Assembly: GCA_035222895.1 (NCBI GenBank) | Contig: JAVYIG010001820.1 | Coordinates: 186,001-250,000, forward strand | Direction: 5' to 3' | Length of the DNA: 64,000 nt | DNA from: Strongylocentrotus droebachiensis | Taxonomy: Eukaryota > Echinodermata > Echinoidea > Camarodonta > Strongylocentrotidae | Shown here: positions 21,801-33,266 of the stretch, one piece after another | How positions within the stretch are numbered: position 1 is the stretch's first letter | How the letters are laid out: each line of letters begins with the position of its first letter | Notes under the pieces: generated by a model | Seen by the model: the letters and a program-made list of their open reading frames with translations, nothing else | The model's database searches: none | What the model was told of the DNA's origin: nothing | Translations under genes and position numbers: made by a program

Positions 21801-23785
21801 ATCTCCGGCTACGTTTATATGAATTCTTCTATTTTCCCTGTATTTCACTTTTTCCTATTTCTCTTTGTTTCCAGAATCTCGCTCTGACTCATCAGTCAGC
21901 CAATGTCAGTCTCGTGAATATAACATTATTTTCCAACCTCACTGAGTGGCAATATATTCCTCCATTCAACCACAGCTTTTCATTTTAATGTTTGAGAGGT
22001 TTTATCCTGCCTGAAGTGCTCACTTGTCTGGCTACTGACCCAACTCTCAAAATAATGCCCAAGTAACTAACATTACACATTCATGTTATAAAATATCAAC
22101 AACAGCTTGCCGGGAAAAATATCAGAGAAGATTTTTAAAGAGCAAGTTGAGACCGGGTTATGTGATTGCATTGTGAAGAATAATGACTAGAAGGTATTGG
22201 TCAATAATAATAATATAAAAATATGAGGTTTCAGAATTATCAAAGCGATAACGAATTCACCTAATCTTGCCGGAAATGTTATGCAGTGAAAACATTGCTT
22301 ACAGATATATATGGAACAAAAAGTATCGGATGCAAAGTAATAACCTTTTTATATTTCTATCTGGAATATTAGGGCGTTTCTTTACTAATCATGTGTTATT
22401 GTCATAATGATATTTTTCCACATGGAACAGTATTAGACTATTCTACTTTTTACAATGTAACAATATATATATTTTTTGCTTGTTCTTGTTTGTTTCGGAT
22501 TTGGTCATAGGTTTGATTGAATTTTTGTTTGTCTTGTGCAGTAGTAGGTCTTCAACTTTTGATGATACAATGCCATTTCTTTACAGGAGAAGATTTTATT
22601 TAACAAACAAGATAAATTGTTTGCGCACATTGCATTCTCGATGAGGAATTTCAACTCGGTAAACATTTTGTTATGCCACTAGCAATATACAGCTAAAGTC
22701 GTTCATTACAGCTACTCTGTTATTCTACTGTCAGGGCTTATAGATTTATGAATTAATACATGAGGTAATAAAATCCTAAATGATAAGTGGTTTATATGGT
22801 CATTATGTAATCAATACTAAATTATTTTCACGCCCTATTCATGATAGCAATCAATCATTAGGTAATTTGAATCGCGGACGGCGTAATGGCATATCGGAAT
22901 TGCAGGCGGTATCGACTGATGAGTTTTCCTTTTTCTTCTATTATCTTCTCTTTAACTCCACCGTACCCACGACGACGCTATTATTAACCTCAAATGAATT
23001 TCACAAATGGCGGAAATTGAGCAGCAAAGACATGTGATAGTGGGGACTTAATAGCCTTGGTTTTCACACATCTCCTAATTCCACTCGGGATTACCCGCCC
23101 ACAAGTGTATGAATTATACAACACCTTGTAGGTGAGCTTCACATTCATCAGGAAAAGGGAAGGATAGGGAAATATTCCTTTGAAGAATCGAAGCGGTTTT
23201 TTTGTTCCTTCTTTGAAAATGGCATCTCTCTTTCTCGAGAGAGATGAAGAAAATACTTATGGTTTAATAGAATTGATGCAGAAACCTCCCTTTTTATTTT
23301 CATTTTCACAATTAATCTTCTTTTCCCCTTATCTAAAAATGTAAATCCATGTCAAATTACAGTTTCTTCCCTGAGAGTTCAGACCATTCTAGAACGTCAA
23401 ACAGCAATCTTGTCGAGAGAAAAGACACATAAATTCAAGATCAAGCTGTTGAATATTTAACTCATCCTTCGTCGACGCATCACGGTTCTTTTTAATGTGC
23501 AATACATTAATTCATATCACAAACCCTTTCTAAGCAAATCGCCCTAATTATCGCAGATCTTGACATTATAAAAAGTGGCTTATCTAAATTCACGCGACCC
23601 ACTCGTCATCCACATACAAATTGTCTGAAAGGAAAAACTAGAACAAGTAAAACCACGATAATGGTGTTTACCTAACTAAAAGCAGTCTTTATCAGAGATC
23701 CACATTAATAGGTTTGATTTGACTTATGGTAAATGACATGAATTTGTCAATGTCATAAGAATCAGAGTCGGTATAAAATGGGGGC
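18860..23785. other. Unannotated stretch with simple repeats
   Basis: No gene supported. It holds an 11-base G run (19254-19264), a GA microsatellite (21236-21270) and a CT-rich tract (21580-21780) that creates spurious Ser/Leu-rich open frames. A locally CpG-rich spot at 20775-20880 includes an E2F-like GGCGCGGGAA (20810-20819). Confidence 0.4.
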
Positions 23786-23789
23786 ATCG

Positions 23790-25080
23790 TGTATTGTCTG
23801 TTACTCTGTTTAATGGAAATAAGACAGTGTGCCACAGTGTGATAAGGAATGTTCACACTATCATCTCAGAACGCGTTCCCAAAAGCTCTGGAGATAACAC
23901 ACTGCAATACTCTCTATGGTCTCTAGGGTCAAAGTGTGAACAAAAGTGAGAACAGCGTGCTCCCATCTTGTTGCACTGTGATGAGTACATAATTTGATTC
24001 GCTCTGTACTAACAGTTTGGAAACAGGGCTAAACATAGTATATAGTGTGTTCGCATTGAAAACACTGTTGTTTTCCTTAAAATCGCATTGTTTTTCACAA
24101 TGTGATCTCAATATGACCTCCTTCATTTAGATTTTTGACAGACAAAGATATCGTTCCAAACCGGAATATAATCATATAGGATGATAACACACTTTGAGAC
24201 TACTCTGTCAACAGTGCGAACGCGAGGTAATTATAATGTGTTCACATATTACAAGCACAATAACGTGTTCCAACTCTCATTTTGATCACACTGATACGGG
24301 TAAGCGCTGCAATTTTTCTTTGTGTCCACAGTTTATCACAATAAAACACACAACGTGTTGACACTACATTATCAAGGCAATGAAAGCATTTACGTAGTAT
24401 TTTAATCACACTATGATAAACACAGACTGTGATTTTCTCTGCTACAACAGGGTAAAAAAGAGTTAACGTAGTGTATTTATATTTTCAATAAACTTGAAAG
24501 TGTTGTAGATTAATTATTGGTTACATTATGAGCACAGTGTGAATAAAATGTAAACACAGTGTGTTCACATTCCCAACACAATGGAACTGTTCCGACTCAT
24601 TTTGTAAGCATGCACTAAGTAAAAGTTGTAAGCATCTTCGGTAGCCACAGTCATGACAGTTTACCACTCTATATCACACACCCTGTTAACATTGTTATCA
24701 CAATCAAAGCGTTCTTAAACATTTGTAATCACTTTATGATGAGTAAAAACCGTGATTCTGTAGCTCAATCGTAATTTGTTTTAAACTAGTAAAAGAACAA
24801 TAACAACAATGACAACAACAACAAAAAGGAAGTGTGATTACAATATCAAAAAGATTTTTTTTTTTTTACTGTGGTTAGTTACTCTGTGAGAACAATGTAA
24901 ACACAGCGATTTCATATAGTTGTTTTTCATTACTTTAGCTCTATTGGGCACGCTGTGGAGACTGTGATGGCACAACTTCTGATCACACTTAAAAAAAGAC
25001 ACTGCCAAAGCGTTTTAATCACCCTACGGTCACACTGAAAAGACTGACAGCTTTGATGCTGTACGCGACAACGCGCCCAC
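23790..25080. repeat. Degenerate tandem array, units of about 290-360 bp
   Basis: Blocks recur in the same order. A GTGTGAA...TGTAAACACAG...GTTCACAT block appears near 23930, 24235, 24535 and 24880. An ATCAC...TATGAT...GTGATT block appears near 24405, 24725 and 25015. CACAGTGTGA and its reverse complement are scattered throughout. Units are strongly diverged, so copy number (four or five) and borders are approximate. Confidence 0.6.
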
Positions 25081-25084
25081 CAGT

Positions 25085-26040
25085 CTCATTATTAACATGG
25101 CTCCTATATTACTCCCCTCAAGGTCTAGGTGGCGGCCTTCCCATTCTGTCGGCTGCCTGAACCAACGGCAACAGACAGTGATCATGCTCCGTGCGTGCCA
25201 CTGAGGACGCCTTCGTTCATTAAACGGAGCTCAACTAATGCTTCTTGATGCTTCCATTACCCTAGATGCAACTTGAACTCAAGTCTACGGCCTTAATGCA
25301 AGATGATCTTAATTAAGATGTCCACTCCATCATCATTTGGGTCTCAGTGGACACTCTAATCGCAATGTTGTCGGTGGCTGATTCATCCAACCTTGCTATG
25401 TTGACGTTAGCCGCACAAAATGGTGTCATTTTGAAGAGTTTTCATGCAATCGGCTGGGATACGGAGGCTTCGTTTTAATGGCCATTTCACAGTGCCAATG
25501 TTCCTTAATCACACCGGTCAAATGTGCTGGATAGCAGCATACCACCTTCCCAAGGCTACAATTTTCTCAAGCAAGTTAAAAGGCCCTTGCATTATTTGCT
25601 TCGAATACGTAAGGGGGTCTAAATGGTAAAGGTCGTTTTCTTGATGTAGGCATTTTTTTATAAGCAAGGGGAATCCAACATTGTTAAAATAAAAAGGGGC
25701 GAGGTGGGGGTGTGATTGTAGACGATCCACCATCATTAAGTCTAAGTTTATACATTAAGCGTGGACTGCTACGTCCGGTGCCTAGACCGTCACACGACGT
25801 CACACGTAGCAGTCCCCGCAAATCTAAAAGTACACATGAATGTATTTTTCGCGATGAATGACATTTAGCGAGGTACACAAGTATGGTATTCAATATGAGT
25901 TCAGATGCTGGTCAGGCTGGTGATATGATATCGGTATGAATGAAAGTGGCATGAATTGGTAAAGCAGTACATAAGACATCATGTGGTCTGTGAGGTGTTG
26001 AAATGATCGCATGAAAGAAATTGAACCAGTCTGGCCGAAA
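25085..26040. other. Unannotated stretch
   Basis: I see no supportable feature. The open frames at 25444-25629 (plus) and 25518-25893 (minus) lack motifs. Confidence 0.4.
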
Positions 26041-26095
26041 AGCACACGTACTGTACACGGAAATCGGTATATGGGACTACAAACACATGTGGCTT
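26041..26095 (-). mobile_element. Fragment of the 58381-type MITE
   Basis: ACTGTACAC, TATATGGGACTACA and flanking bases are the reverse complement of the centre of the element at 58381-58767 (TGTGTAGTCCCATATACAT...GTGTACAGT). Only about 50 bp align well, so it is a decayed or partial copy. Confidence 0.5.
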
Positions 26096-26745
26096 GAAAG
26101 TTTGGTCAACATGTTCCTGCTGCATTCGTCATAACAACCAATATGCGTATATTGGAAGGGCAATCCTTTTCAGAGAGCCTCTCAACCATGATAGTCTTCC
26201 AAACTTAGGTAAAACAAATGAGAAAGCTCATAAGATATTGTCATCTTTACCAGATCATTTGTTTTGGATAATCCCTCAAGGTATTTTCTTAATACTCGGA
26301 GAAGAAACACACTTAAGAGATAGAGAGAAATCCATAGGAATAATCATGTCCCCGCCCTCAGATCAATTAAAGATGTTGTATTACACACCGAGTAGGAATT
26401 TCTATAATTTAATAAACTTTTTTTTTGTTTTTAAATACTTTTTGCAGCACACGTATCCACAAAGATTAGGATTAATTTGAGAGGAAAGGTGTCATTATAT
26501 TGTATGTACGATAAGAAGTCATTGTTAACGTAGCCCTTTTTTTTTAATTGGGCAAAAGAAAACATAATTGTCTTTCCCGTTCTTTTATTCTACACAGCTG
26601 ATTCTCGAGTCGTGTCAAGTTGTTCAAAGTCCTGTAAAATTGTAAAATTTATAATTAACCAATTTAAAATCAGAAATATATCATTAATAAAATATTACCC
26701 ACAAAGTAAAGAAGTTATATGTTTTACTGGCTGAACAAAAAACCC
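26096..26745. other. Unannotated stretch with a motif-free open frame
   Basis: A 128-codon open frame (26094-26480, plus) has no recognisable domain, no signal peptide and no neighbouring exons. I regard it as chance. The rest is AT-rich. Confidence 0.35.
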
Positions 26746-27030
26746 GGATGCATTCATTTCCATGATTTGCATAAGCTTTTGTTTGCACATGAATAACAAT
26801 AATCAGTGCCTGTGGGCAATCCCACAGCTGATAGATCCATACCAATTTTGCAAGATTATCATCCTATTTGTTTTTAAAGAATCAGTTTAACGAATGTAAA
26901 AAGCTTTCGTTTGCCATTTAAGTGTGCAAAGCCCTGTGTAATTGCACATTCATAACTTGAAATGGAATAACCAAAACCTATGTCGTGGGTATTTCCACGA
27001 GTGACAAATAAAAACCAAATTTGCCAATTT
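26746..27030. repeat. Possible two-unit diverged repeat with small hairpins
   Basis: Two stretches share AAGCTTTTGTTTGC/AAGCTTTCGTTTGC, a short hairpin (GTGGGCAATCCCAC and CGTGGGTATTTCCACG) and a following ACCAA(A)TTTGC(C)AA block. Similarity between them is patchy, so this may be an old duplication. Confidence 0.3.
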
Positions 27031-27159
27031 ATCTTACTATCTTTCTATAATAACTTTAATTTATCATGGGTTTATTAATTCTTGCATGTATGAAATCATA
27101 AATATTATTTTTTCATTATGTTCGATGGCTGGTCAGGTTCTTGTCAAGTAATCTATGAT

Positions 27160-27212
27160 AATGATAATATAATAATAATAATAATAATAATAATGATAAT
27201 AATAATATTAAT
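27160..27212. repeat. AAT microsatellite
   Basis: Interrupted AAT repeats. Unlike the AAT tails at 930, 37668 and 42660, no GCGC hairpin follows. Confidence 0.85.
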
Positions 27213-28480
27213 TACTTATACGGCTCAAATCAAAAATATGTTCCTATGCGTTGTAAAGGAAGGAAATTAAAGATAACAATAGCGAAAGTGAGAAATACCA
27301 TATTTCTTTCATTGGGAATAATATACCATGGGATTTCTATTGGGGGCTACAAGCTTCTTATAAAGAAATGAATCTTTTGTATGCATGATGTTTTTGTTTG
27401 TTTGAAAATATAGTCATACATAAACAGATAATTTGTTGTTTAGTTAAAATTGATGTATATTTACAATGTATATAGCCCTTTCCTAAAAAATTCCTTTTTT
27501 TTTTGGCTCATTCTATTTTCGGAAATTTAAAGGTTATTTGAAAGATTGGTTACATTCCCGGCTGAGAATGATAGAATATCATTGATATTGGATTACATAT
27601 ACCTGTGGTTCTGCTTTGACGAAACAAAATATTGCTGGCAAATCATCAATTGAATTACGGCCTCAAAAAAGAAAAAGGCATTGCACCATATTGCTTACAG
27701 CATAGATGTCAAGTACAAACCTTCGTAGAAAATTTGTCGATGAATTAGATAGCAATTATGCATTGTGTTTAGCATTAATACTAATATCCTGGGGAATTGA
27801 GACCCCATTAATTGGAGTAATTCTTTCTAACATTCCTTATGTAGCCGTGGTTATTCTATTTTTAAGCATTGCTGCGAAGTCCTTGCCCACTCGTGCATGT
27901 AGACATGCTAGTTAATAATGATTGACATTATACAAATGTTTACGGTGCCTTGCGAAGACCTTCATAACAACTGATTAATAATATATTAAATTAATGTATT
28001 GCAGAGCACTCACGTATTTGAAGGAGGGACAAGGGGAAAATTTGCCCACCCTAGCAGATTGTAGACCAAGAAAAGAATTACAGCCTTAAAAAAAAAATAG
28101 CAAACCAGGATATCAGTATAAACTCAATAAATGAGAGCAAAACAAGTATAGTATAGATTTGTTTCTCAAAAGACTTAATATTTTCTCCCCAAAAAGTCTT
28201 TTTAACCATTCTCACCAAGAACTAAAATGTTAGATTAATACATTTACCATCCTAGATTAAACCGCTATTGTATTGTCAAATGTCATGCAGGAACAGTGCG
28301 AAGTCCTGTCGGTGATATATCCAGGGCATTCTACAACGGCGTCTTAGGATAATGAAGAATACATCACCAAAATGTTTGGATAATGGTTGTTGTTCGCATT
28401 TAATTTCTTTTTTGTCTTTAGAGTCAGAAATTTTTGCAAAACTAGGAGAATTGGCTGGAGAGGGGGAAGTAGAAAAGAGA
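27213..28480. other. Unannotated stretch
   Basis: AT-rich. A 69-codon hydrophobic frame at 27706-27915 (plus) has no recognisable features. No gene is supported. Confidence 0.4.
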
Positions 28481-28484
28481 GTGT

Positions 28485-28528
<44 letters not shown>

Positions 28529-28640
28529 TGAGTGAGTGTGTGTGTGTGTGCGTGTTTGTGTGTGTGCGTAAGTGCGTGTGTAATAAAACAAAATTGCTTG
28601 TAAAAAAAGTGTGTGTGCGCGTGTGAGTGGAAGTGTGTAC
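28481..28640. repeat. GA and GT microsatellites
   Basis: GA repeats (28487-28530) pass into GT repeats (28531-28575), then further GT near 28608. Charged or Cys/Val-rich open frames over them are artefacts of the dinucleotide period. Confidence 0.9.
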
Positions 28641-28980
28641 GACTCGTTTTAAATGATTTTGTTTAAATGTTTAATAGATTGTTTATGTTTGTCTGTCGCT
28701 CCAATTTGGGGTATTCTGAGGGGGCTAGGAACACTGTGTGGTGGAAGTGTGGTCGGGTGGTGTGTGTCGCGTAGTGGGGAGGGGGGGGGCAGTAGTGTGT
28801 TTGTTTGGATGAGGTTATTTGTTTTATGTTACAACTGATTTTATTTTGTTTTCATCAATCGTACATTCTATGTAATGAAAATGTTTTGGATTCATGTCAA
28901 GGAAAAACAACTGTATTTTATTTCTAAGATTGATTTGTATTGTTTGGAATCAATAAAAAAAAACTATTGAACAAACAAAA

Positions 28981-29260
28981 GTGTGTGTGTGTCTGTGAAA
29001 GCTGGAATTGCTGATTGTATTGTTGGTTGCCCATTTGTTCAGGCTTTGCAAGTATGTAAATCGTTGCTTTCCCCCTGCTTCTCTTTCCAGCAGCTCTTTC
29101 ATATATATGTAAACACACAGACGAACACACACACACGCACACACACGAACACACAACTCACACGCGCGCACACACACACGCATACACACACACACACACT
29201 GTACCACTGAACACTTCCCCTCACCTTTAAAATTGGTTTACCCCCTCCCCCCCCCCCCTT
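28981..29260. repeat. GT/CA microsatellites and C run
   Basis: A short GT run (28981-28992), interrupted CA repeats (29112-29200) and a C run (29247-29258). Confidence 0.85.
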
Positions 29261-29413
29261 TGTCCTGTACTTCCAGACCCAAACCCTTCCCCTTACCTGA
29301 TAATGCTTTATTAATTCCCGACTTTTAAACGTTATGATTATAGACTGTAACAACTTGCAAATTATTAAGCGAGCAAGAGGATGTTGAATTTATGAACGAA
29401 GATTTGTTTGATA

Positions 29414-29539
29414 CCTCAGTCACATCGCCAAACCGACTGCAAACCGATTCTAAACTGACTTTTTTTTGCCATACGGTGTGGTAATATTTTCGTTCGGTCT
29501 GTTGTCGGTGTGGTGTCGGTCTTGTCGGTGTGACTGGGG
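29414..29539. mobile_element. Small foldback MITE, 126 bp
   Basis: The left end (CCTCAGTCACATCGCCAAAC then CGAC) is the imperfect inverse of the right end, whose reverse complement reads CCCAGTCACACCGACAAGAC. GACCGAC-like pieces repeat inward on both arms. Non-coding. The target duplication is not clear. Confidence 0.6.
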
Positions 29540-29621
29540 AATTACTCTTTTCATGAAGTTATTGTGACAAAATAGTTTATTCTTGATAAATTGTATACCT
29601 CGGATCTTTGTTAATGAAATA

Positions 29622-29760
29622 TATACGTGTGTGTGTGTCTGTGTTTGTGTGTGTGTGTATGTGCGTGAGAGGGAGAGAGACAGAGAAAGAGAGATATATA
29701 GAGAGAGACAGAGATTGACAGACATACAGAGAGAGATAGATAGACAGACAGAGAAAAACG
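29622..29760. repeat. GT then GA/GACA simple repeats
   Basis: GT repeats at 29622-29665 followed by GAGA/GACAGA repeats to 29755. No gene. Confidence 0.9.
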
Positions 29761-29966
29761 GGCATTGTCTTATTTCAAAGACAGCGTAAAATGGCGATAT
29801 AATTAATCTAAACTCTTAAATCAACTGCTTTAATTACCATGTTCAGCTTATCATAGGTAGATAGATAACTGGTTTTATTAATGAAAAACATCATGGCGTC
29901 ATAGCCGAATAGCGATGATATATATACCTTTTAAAACGACATAAATACATTTGTACAAACATTTAA

Positions 29967-30475
29967 AGGGACTCGGTAACATTGTTAAAGGTTGATGAAA
30001 AATTGCGTAAGTCTTGTATGAAATGTTACTTATCATATTACTCCTAATCTTGACAAATTTATCAAACAACAATGATATTTATGGTTTTCCTTGAAGGCGT
30101 CATTGTGCGACACCCTCTAACAGTAACAGTAAATTCTCCCAATCAGTTTTGAATTTTCCTAACCGTTTTTTCATGACAGTAAAACATACAAGTAAGACAG
30201 GCTTTTTAAAATCTGTCAACACTTAAATGCCTTGAATGGTATGTAGAGCCAATTCATTGCATTGTGACGATTAACATTCACCTAAAATGTAATTAAATTG
30301 TAATAAGAGTTGGGAGAATTAAGAAATCGATCAGATTACTTTTTCTCGATTTTTATCGTTGATAATGTTTTGTTTTCACTCAAACTTTCAGATTATCTTT
30401 AATTGTACATCTAACATTGAAGTCACTACCTCATAGCACCGTTTTGTCTCATGTAAACAATGTTACAAAGTCCCT
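29967..30475. mobile_element. MITE with TTAA target duplication
   Basis: Ends are AGGGACTCGGTAACATTGTT and, inverted, AGGGACTTTGTAACATTGTT, so 18 of the outer 20 bases match. Both ends are bordered by TTAA (29963-29966, 30476-30479), a duplication used by piggyBac and Kolobok transposases. The 509-bp interior is AT-rich and non-coding, so the element needs a transposase from elsewhere. Confidence 0.8.
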
Positions 30476-30479
30476 TTAA

Positions 30480-31455
30480 AATACATTGGGAAATATAAAT
30501 TCAAAGACATATTGCATATTATTACAAATTCAAACCGCATCAAAAATTGGTATTTGTCTTTATTATGAAGATGTTATGTTCATAATCACGATCATAACAT
30601 AAACATTGTAGAGTTCGTATAAACACCTCGGTCATCTCTCATTTGTGATGAGATCATTACTCTTAGTACCTTAATAATATTACCTTGAACTTTTGATTAC
30701 TCTTATTAACTTGATAAAAACCAAACCTGAGCGTGAAAACTCGCAAAGAAATCGTTGTATAACTGTGGTTTTATTTGTAATAGTCGTTATCAAGAGATCG
30801 GACTGTAGATCGCTGATTATAGCAAAAGCACGACCATCAAATCCCTGCCTTCGGTTTAAATTTCACATTTGTCCCAGCATAGATAAATGGGTATCGGTAT
30901 CGGAATAAAGTCTTTGAATGCCCGAATACCGAATCATGGTAGCGAGACTAAGCTTAAATCGACTGTACTTGTATGTTGCACAATTACTTTATCACTAAAT
31001 TGTACACGACGTACCGGGATTAAAATAACAATATAGCACACACTTTTCACGGTTATGTTGGTGAAATAGTAATCACCTCTGTAAATTGCCTATATACATG
31101 TTTATATAACATCTAAGTAGATCCTTGTCATTTGATTGGAAGATTGTACGTCACATGATATTTCATATATAATCTATTGAACGACTACGTCATCGAGCGT
31201 GCATATTTGGTTATATTCGCCCCCGGCCCCCCACCCCCCCCCCCCCCCCACCCCCCAAACTTCGGGGTCGGAATGACCGCATGCGTGTTACCAAAATGTC
31301 CGGTAAAGGGGTACTTTTCACGCACCAAAGTCCGCCTCGTACATACACAAAATTGACTTTACACACCGGACTTAGGGGGTGTTTTCAAAAGGAGGAAACA
31401 TGCATATGCGAACCCTAAATAACATTGAGGGGGGGGGGGGGGCGGGTATTCGCCG
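30480..31455. other. Unannotated stretch with G/C runs
   Basis: AT-rich with no gene supported. It ends in a 16-base C run (31234-31249) and a 14-base G run (31429-31442). Confidence 0.4.
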
Positions 31456-31456
31456 T

Positions 31457-31973
31457 GCATTTTTGTTCTATTCTGCGTGCATTTTTGGTTATATGTTATA
31501 TTAAAAAAAATATTAATGTTTTTCATTCGTTCAATAGATAAGTGCAAATATTTTCACTCATTGAAAGATAAACGTTCTATTGAACTCTTAAACATTCATA
31601 ATTTGTATAATATCATTACATTTCAAAGTTGCTTATTATTATTCAGAAGAGCCTGTTTATTATATATACATCAAAGTATTTACATTGAAAACGATAGCAA
31701 TTTCTTTCGAAAAATGCATTTTTGTTCTATTCTGCGTGCATTTTTGGTTATATGTTATATAAAAAAAATTATTAATGTTTTTCATTCGTTCAATAGATAA
31801 GTGCAAATATTTTCATTCGTTGAAAGATAAACGTTCTATTGAACTCTTAAACATTCATAATTTGTATAATATCATTACATTTCAAAGTTGCTTATTATTA
31901 TTCAGAAGAGCCTGTTTATTATATATTTTCATCAAAGTATTTACATTAAAACGATAGCAATTTCTTTCGAAAA
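31457..31973. repeat. Recent tandem duplication, unit about 258 bp
   Basis: Two copies, 31457-31714 and 31715-31973, starting TGCATTTTTGTTCTATTCTG and ending TTTCTTTCGAAAAA. They differ at only a few positions (for example CACTCATTG versus CATTCGTTG, and a short indel near the end of copy 2). The paired open frames are just the same DNA twice. Confidence 0.93.
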
Positions 31974-31974
31974 A

Positions 31975-33266
31975 TCAACGTAACGCAATTTTAATTGCAT
32001 TGTGTGTCACCAATTGAAGTATGCGAACATGACAAAGGCGTATAGCATAATCCACCGTGATTTCTATTGGATATACAATAAGGTATCGAACTTGCAGTTG
32101 AGTTGATTTTTCAAAAACAGTTGAGATCGAGTTATTTTAACATGTATGCGTTGAACAGTGAAAGACAACAAACAGTTACTATACACATTACGTAGAAATA
32201 CTTTAGAAGATTAATCTCTACATATCACTAGTAATCGGGCATTCACAAAAAAAAAAATTAATGATAATTGACAGTCAGCTAAGGAGTATCAAAGTCAATT
32301 TTCTAAACAACCTCCTTAATCAAGTTAGTTGTCATTCCGATCACAGACACATCAGGTGAATAGATTCTTTTTAATAAGAAAAGATAGTGAAGTTAAAACA
32401 AATCTACAGGGTGCAGATTGACATTAATTTTGATACTCCTTTTGAGCAGGTATCATACGCGATATTAGATATGACATCAACTTAAAACAGAAGAACATAT
32501 CGTACTATAGTTAACACATTCTTAACGCACAGTGTAATGAGCGATCCTTCTGTTACTTTAAGCTCGTTATCTTATACTTTCACAAGCGTGACTTTATTTG
32601 AATTAACCTATATCACGTCAAGGGGAGGAGGGTTAATTTCAATGCCATTTTTTTCTCCATTTTTCTTAAATATTCTCGCTTCAAGTGGCAGTTTGAATGA
32701 AACCGTAAACGTGACCACTATGAAGAGATGAGCTTTTTTCAATTCAATGCGATTCAAATCTCATTCATTTCAGTAAAATTACATTGATACAAAAGATAAT
32801 TTATAAACATATTTAGAAAATGAAATGGAGAACTACATAAATAAAGCCCGTAGGCCTTGTACAAGCCTAGGGGTCTCTAACATTATGGTTTTTCTTTTTC
32901 GAGAATTACAACGAGATTGTACTCGTATATTCGACCATAAATTGGCATGTTCGCACACTGTATAGCAAGACATGTAGGAGTTTTCACCAAAAGAACGTTC
33001 TGTATTTTGAATTAACATAAAGTGACTATTCAATGACAATGTTTTTGCTTAGTCATGAATTTGGTTCAGAAATATTTTTTAAATCTTATTAAGAACTTTT
33101 TGAAGAAGAATGATCAAAATTATCTAAGGAAAATCCCGTTATTGTTTATAAAGGGAACAAATATGAGAATTAGCACATAACCCAGAAAGCGGGTCACATC
33201 GAAACAAGAAGAACTTAATGCCCAATCTTCCAAATAAGAAGTGTTGTTGCTGACTTCTGACATCTA
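31975..33266. other. Unannotated stretch, 3' flank of the TLR gene
   Basis: AT-rich. It must hold the 3' UTR of the minus-strand receptor gene. I saw no AATAAA on the minus strand close to the stop codon; the first I noticed is near 32592. Confidence 0.4.

Noticed and set aside
26094..26480. 128-codon open frame, plus strand
   Set aside because: No recognisable domain, no signal peptide, ends in AT-rich low-complexity sequence; the length is not exceptional for 64 kb of AT-rich DNA.
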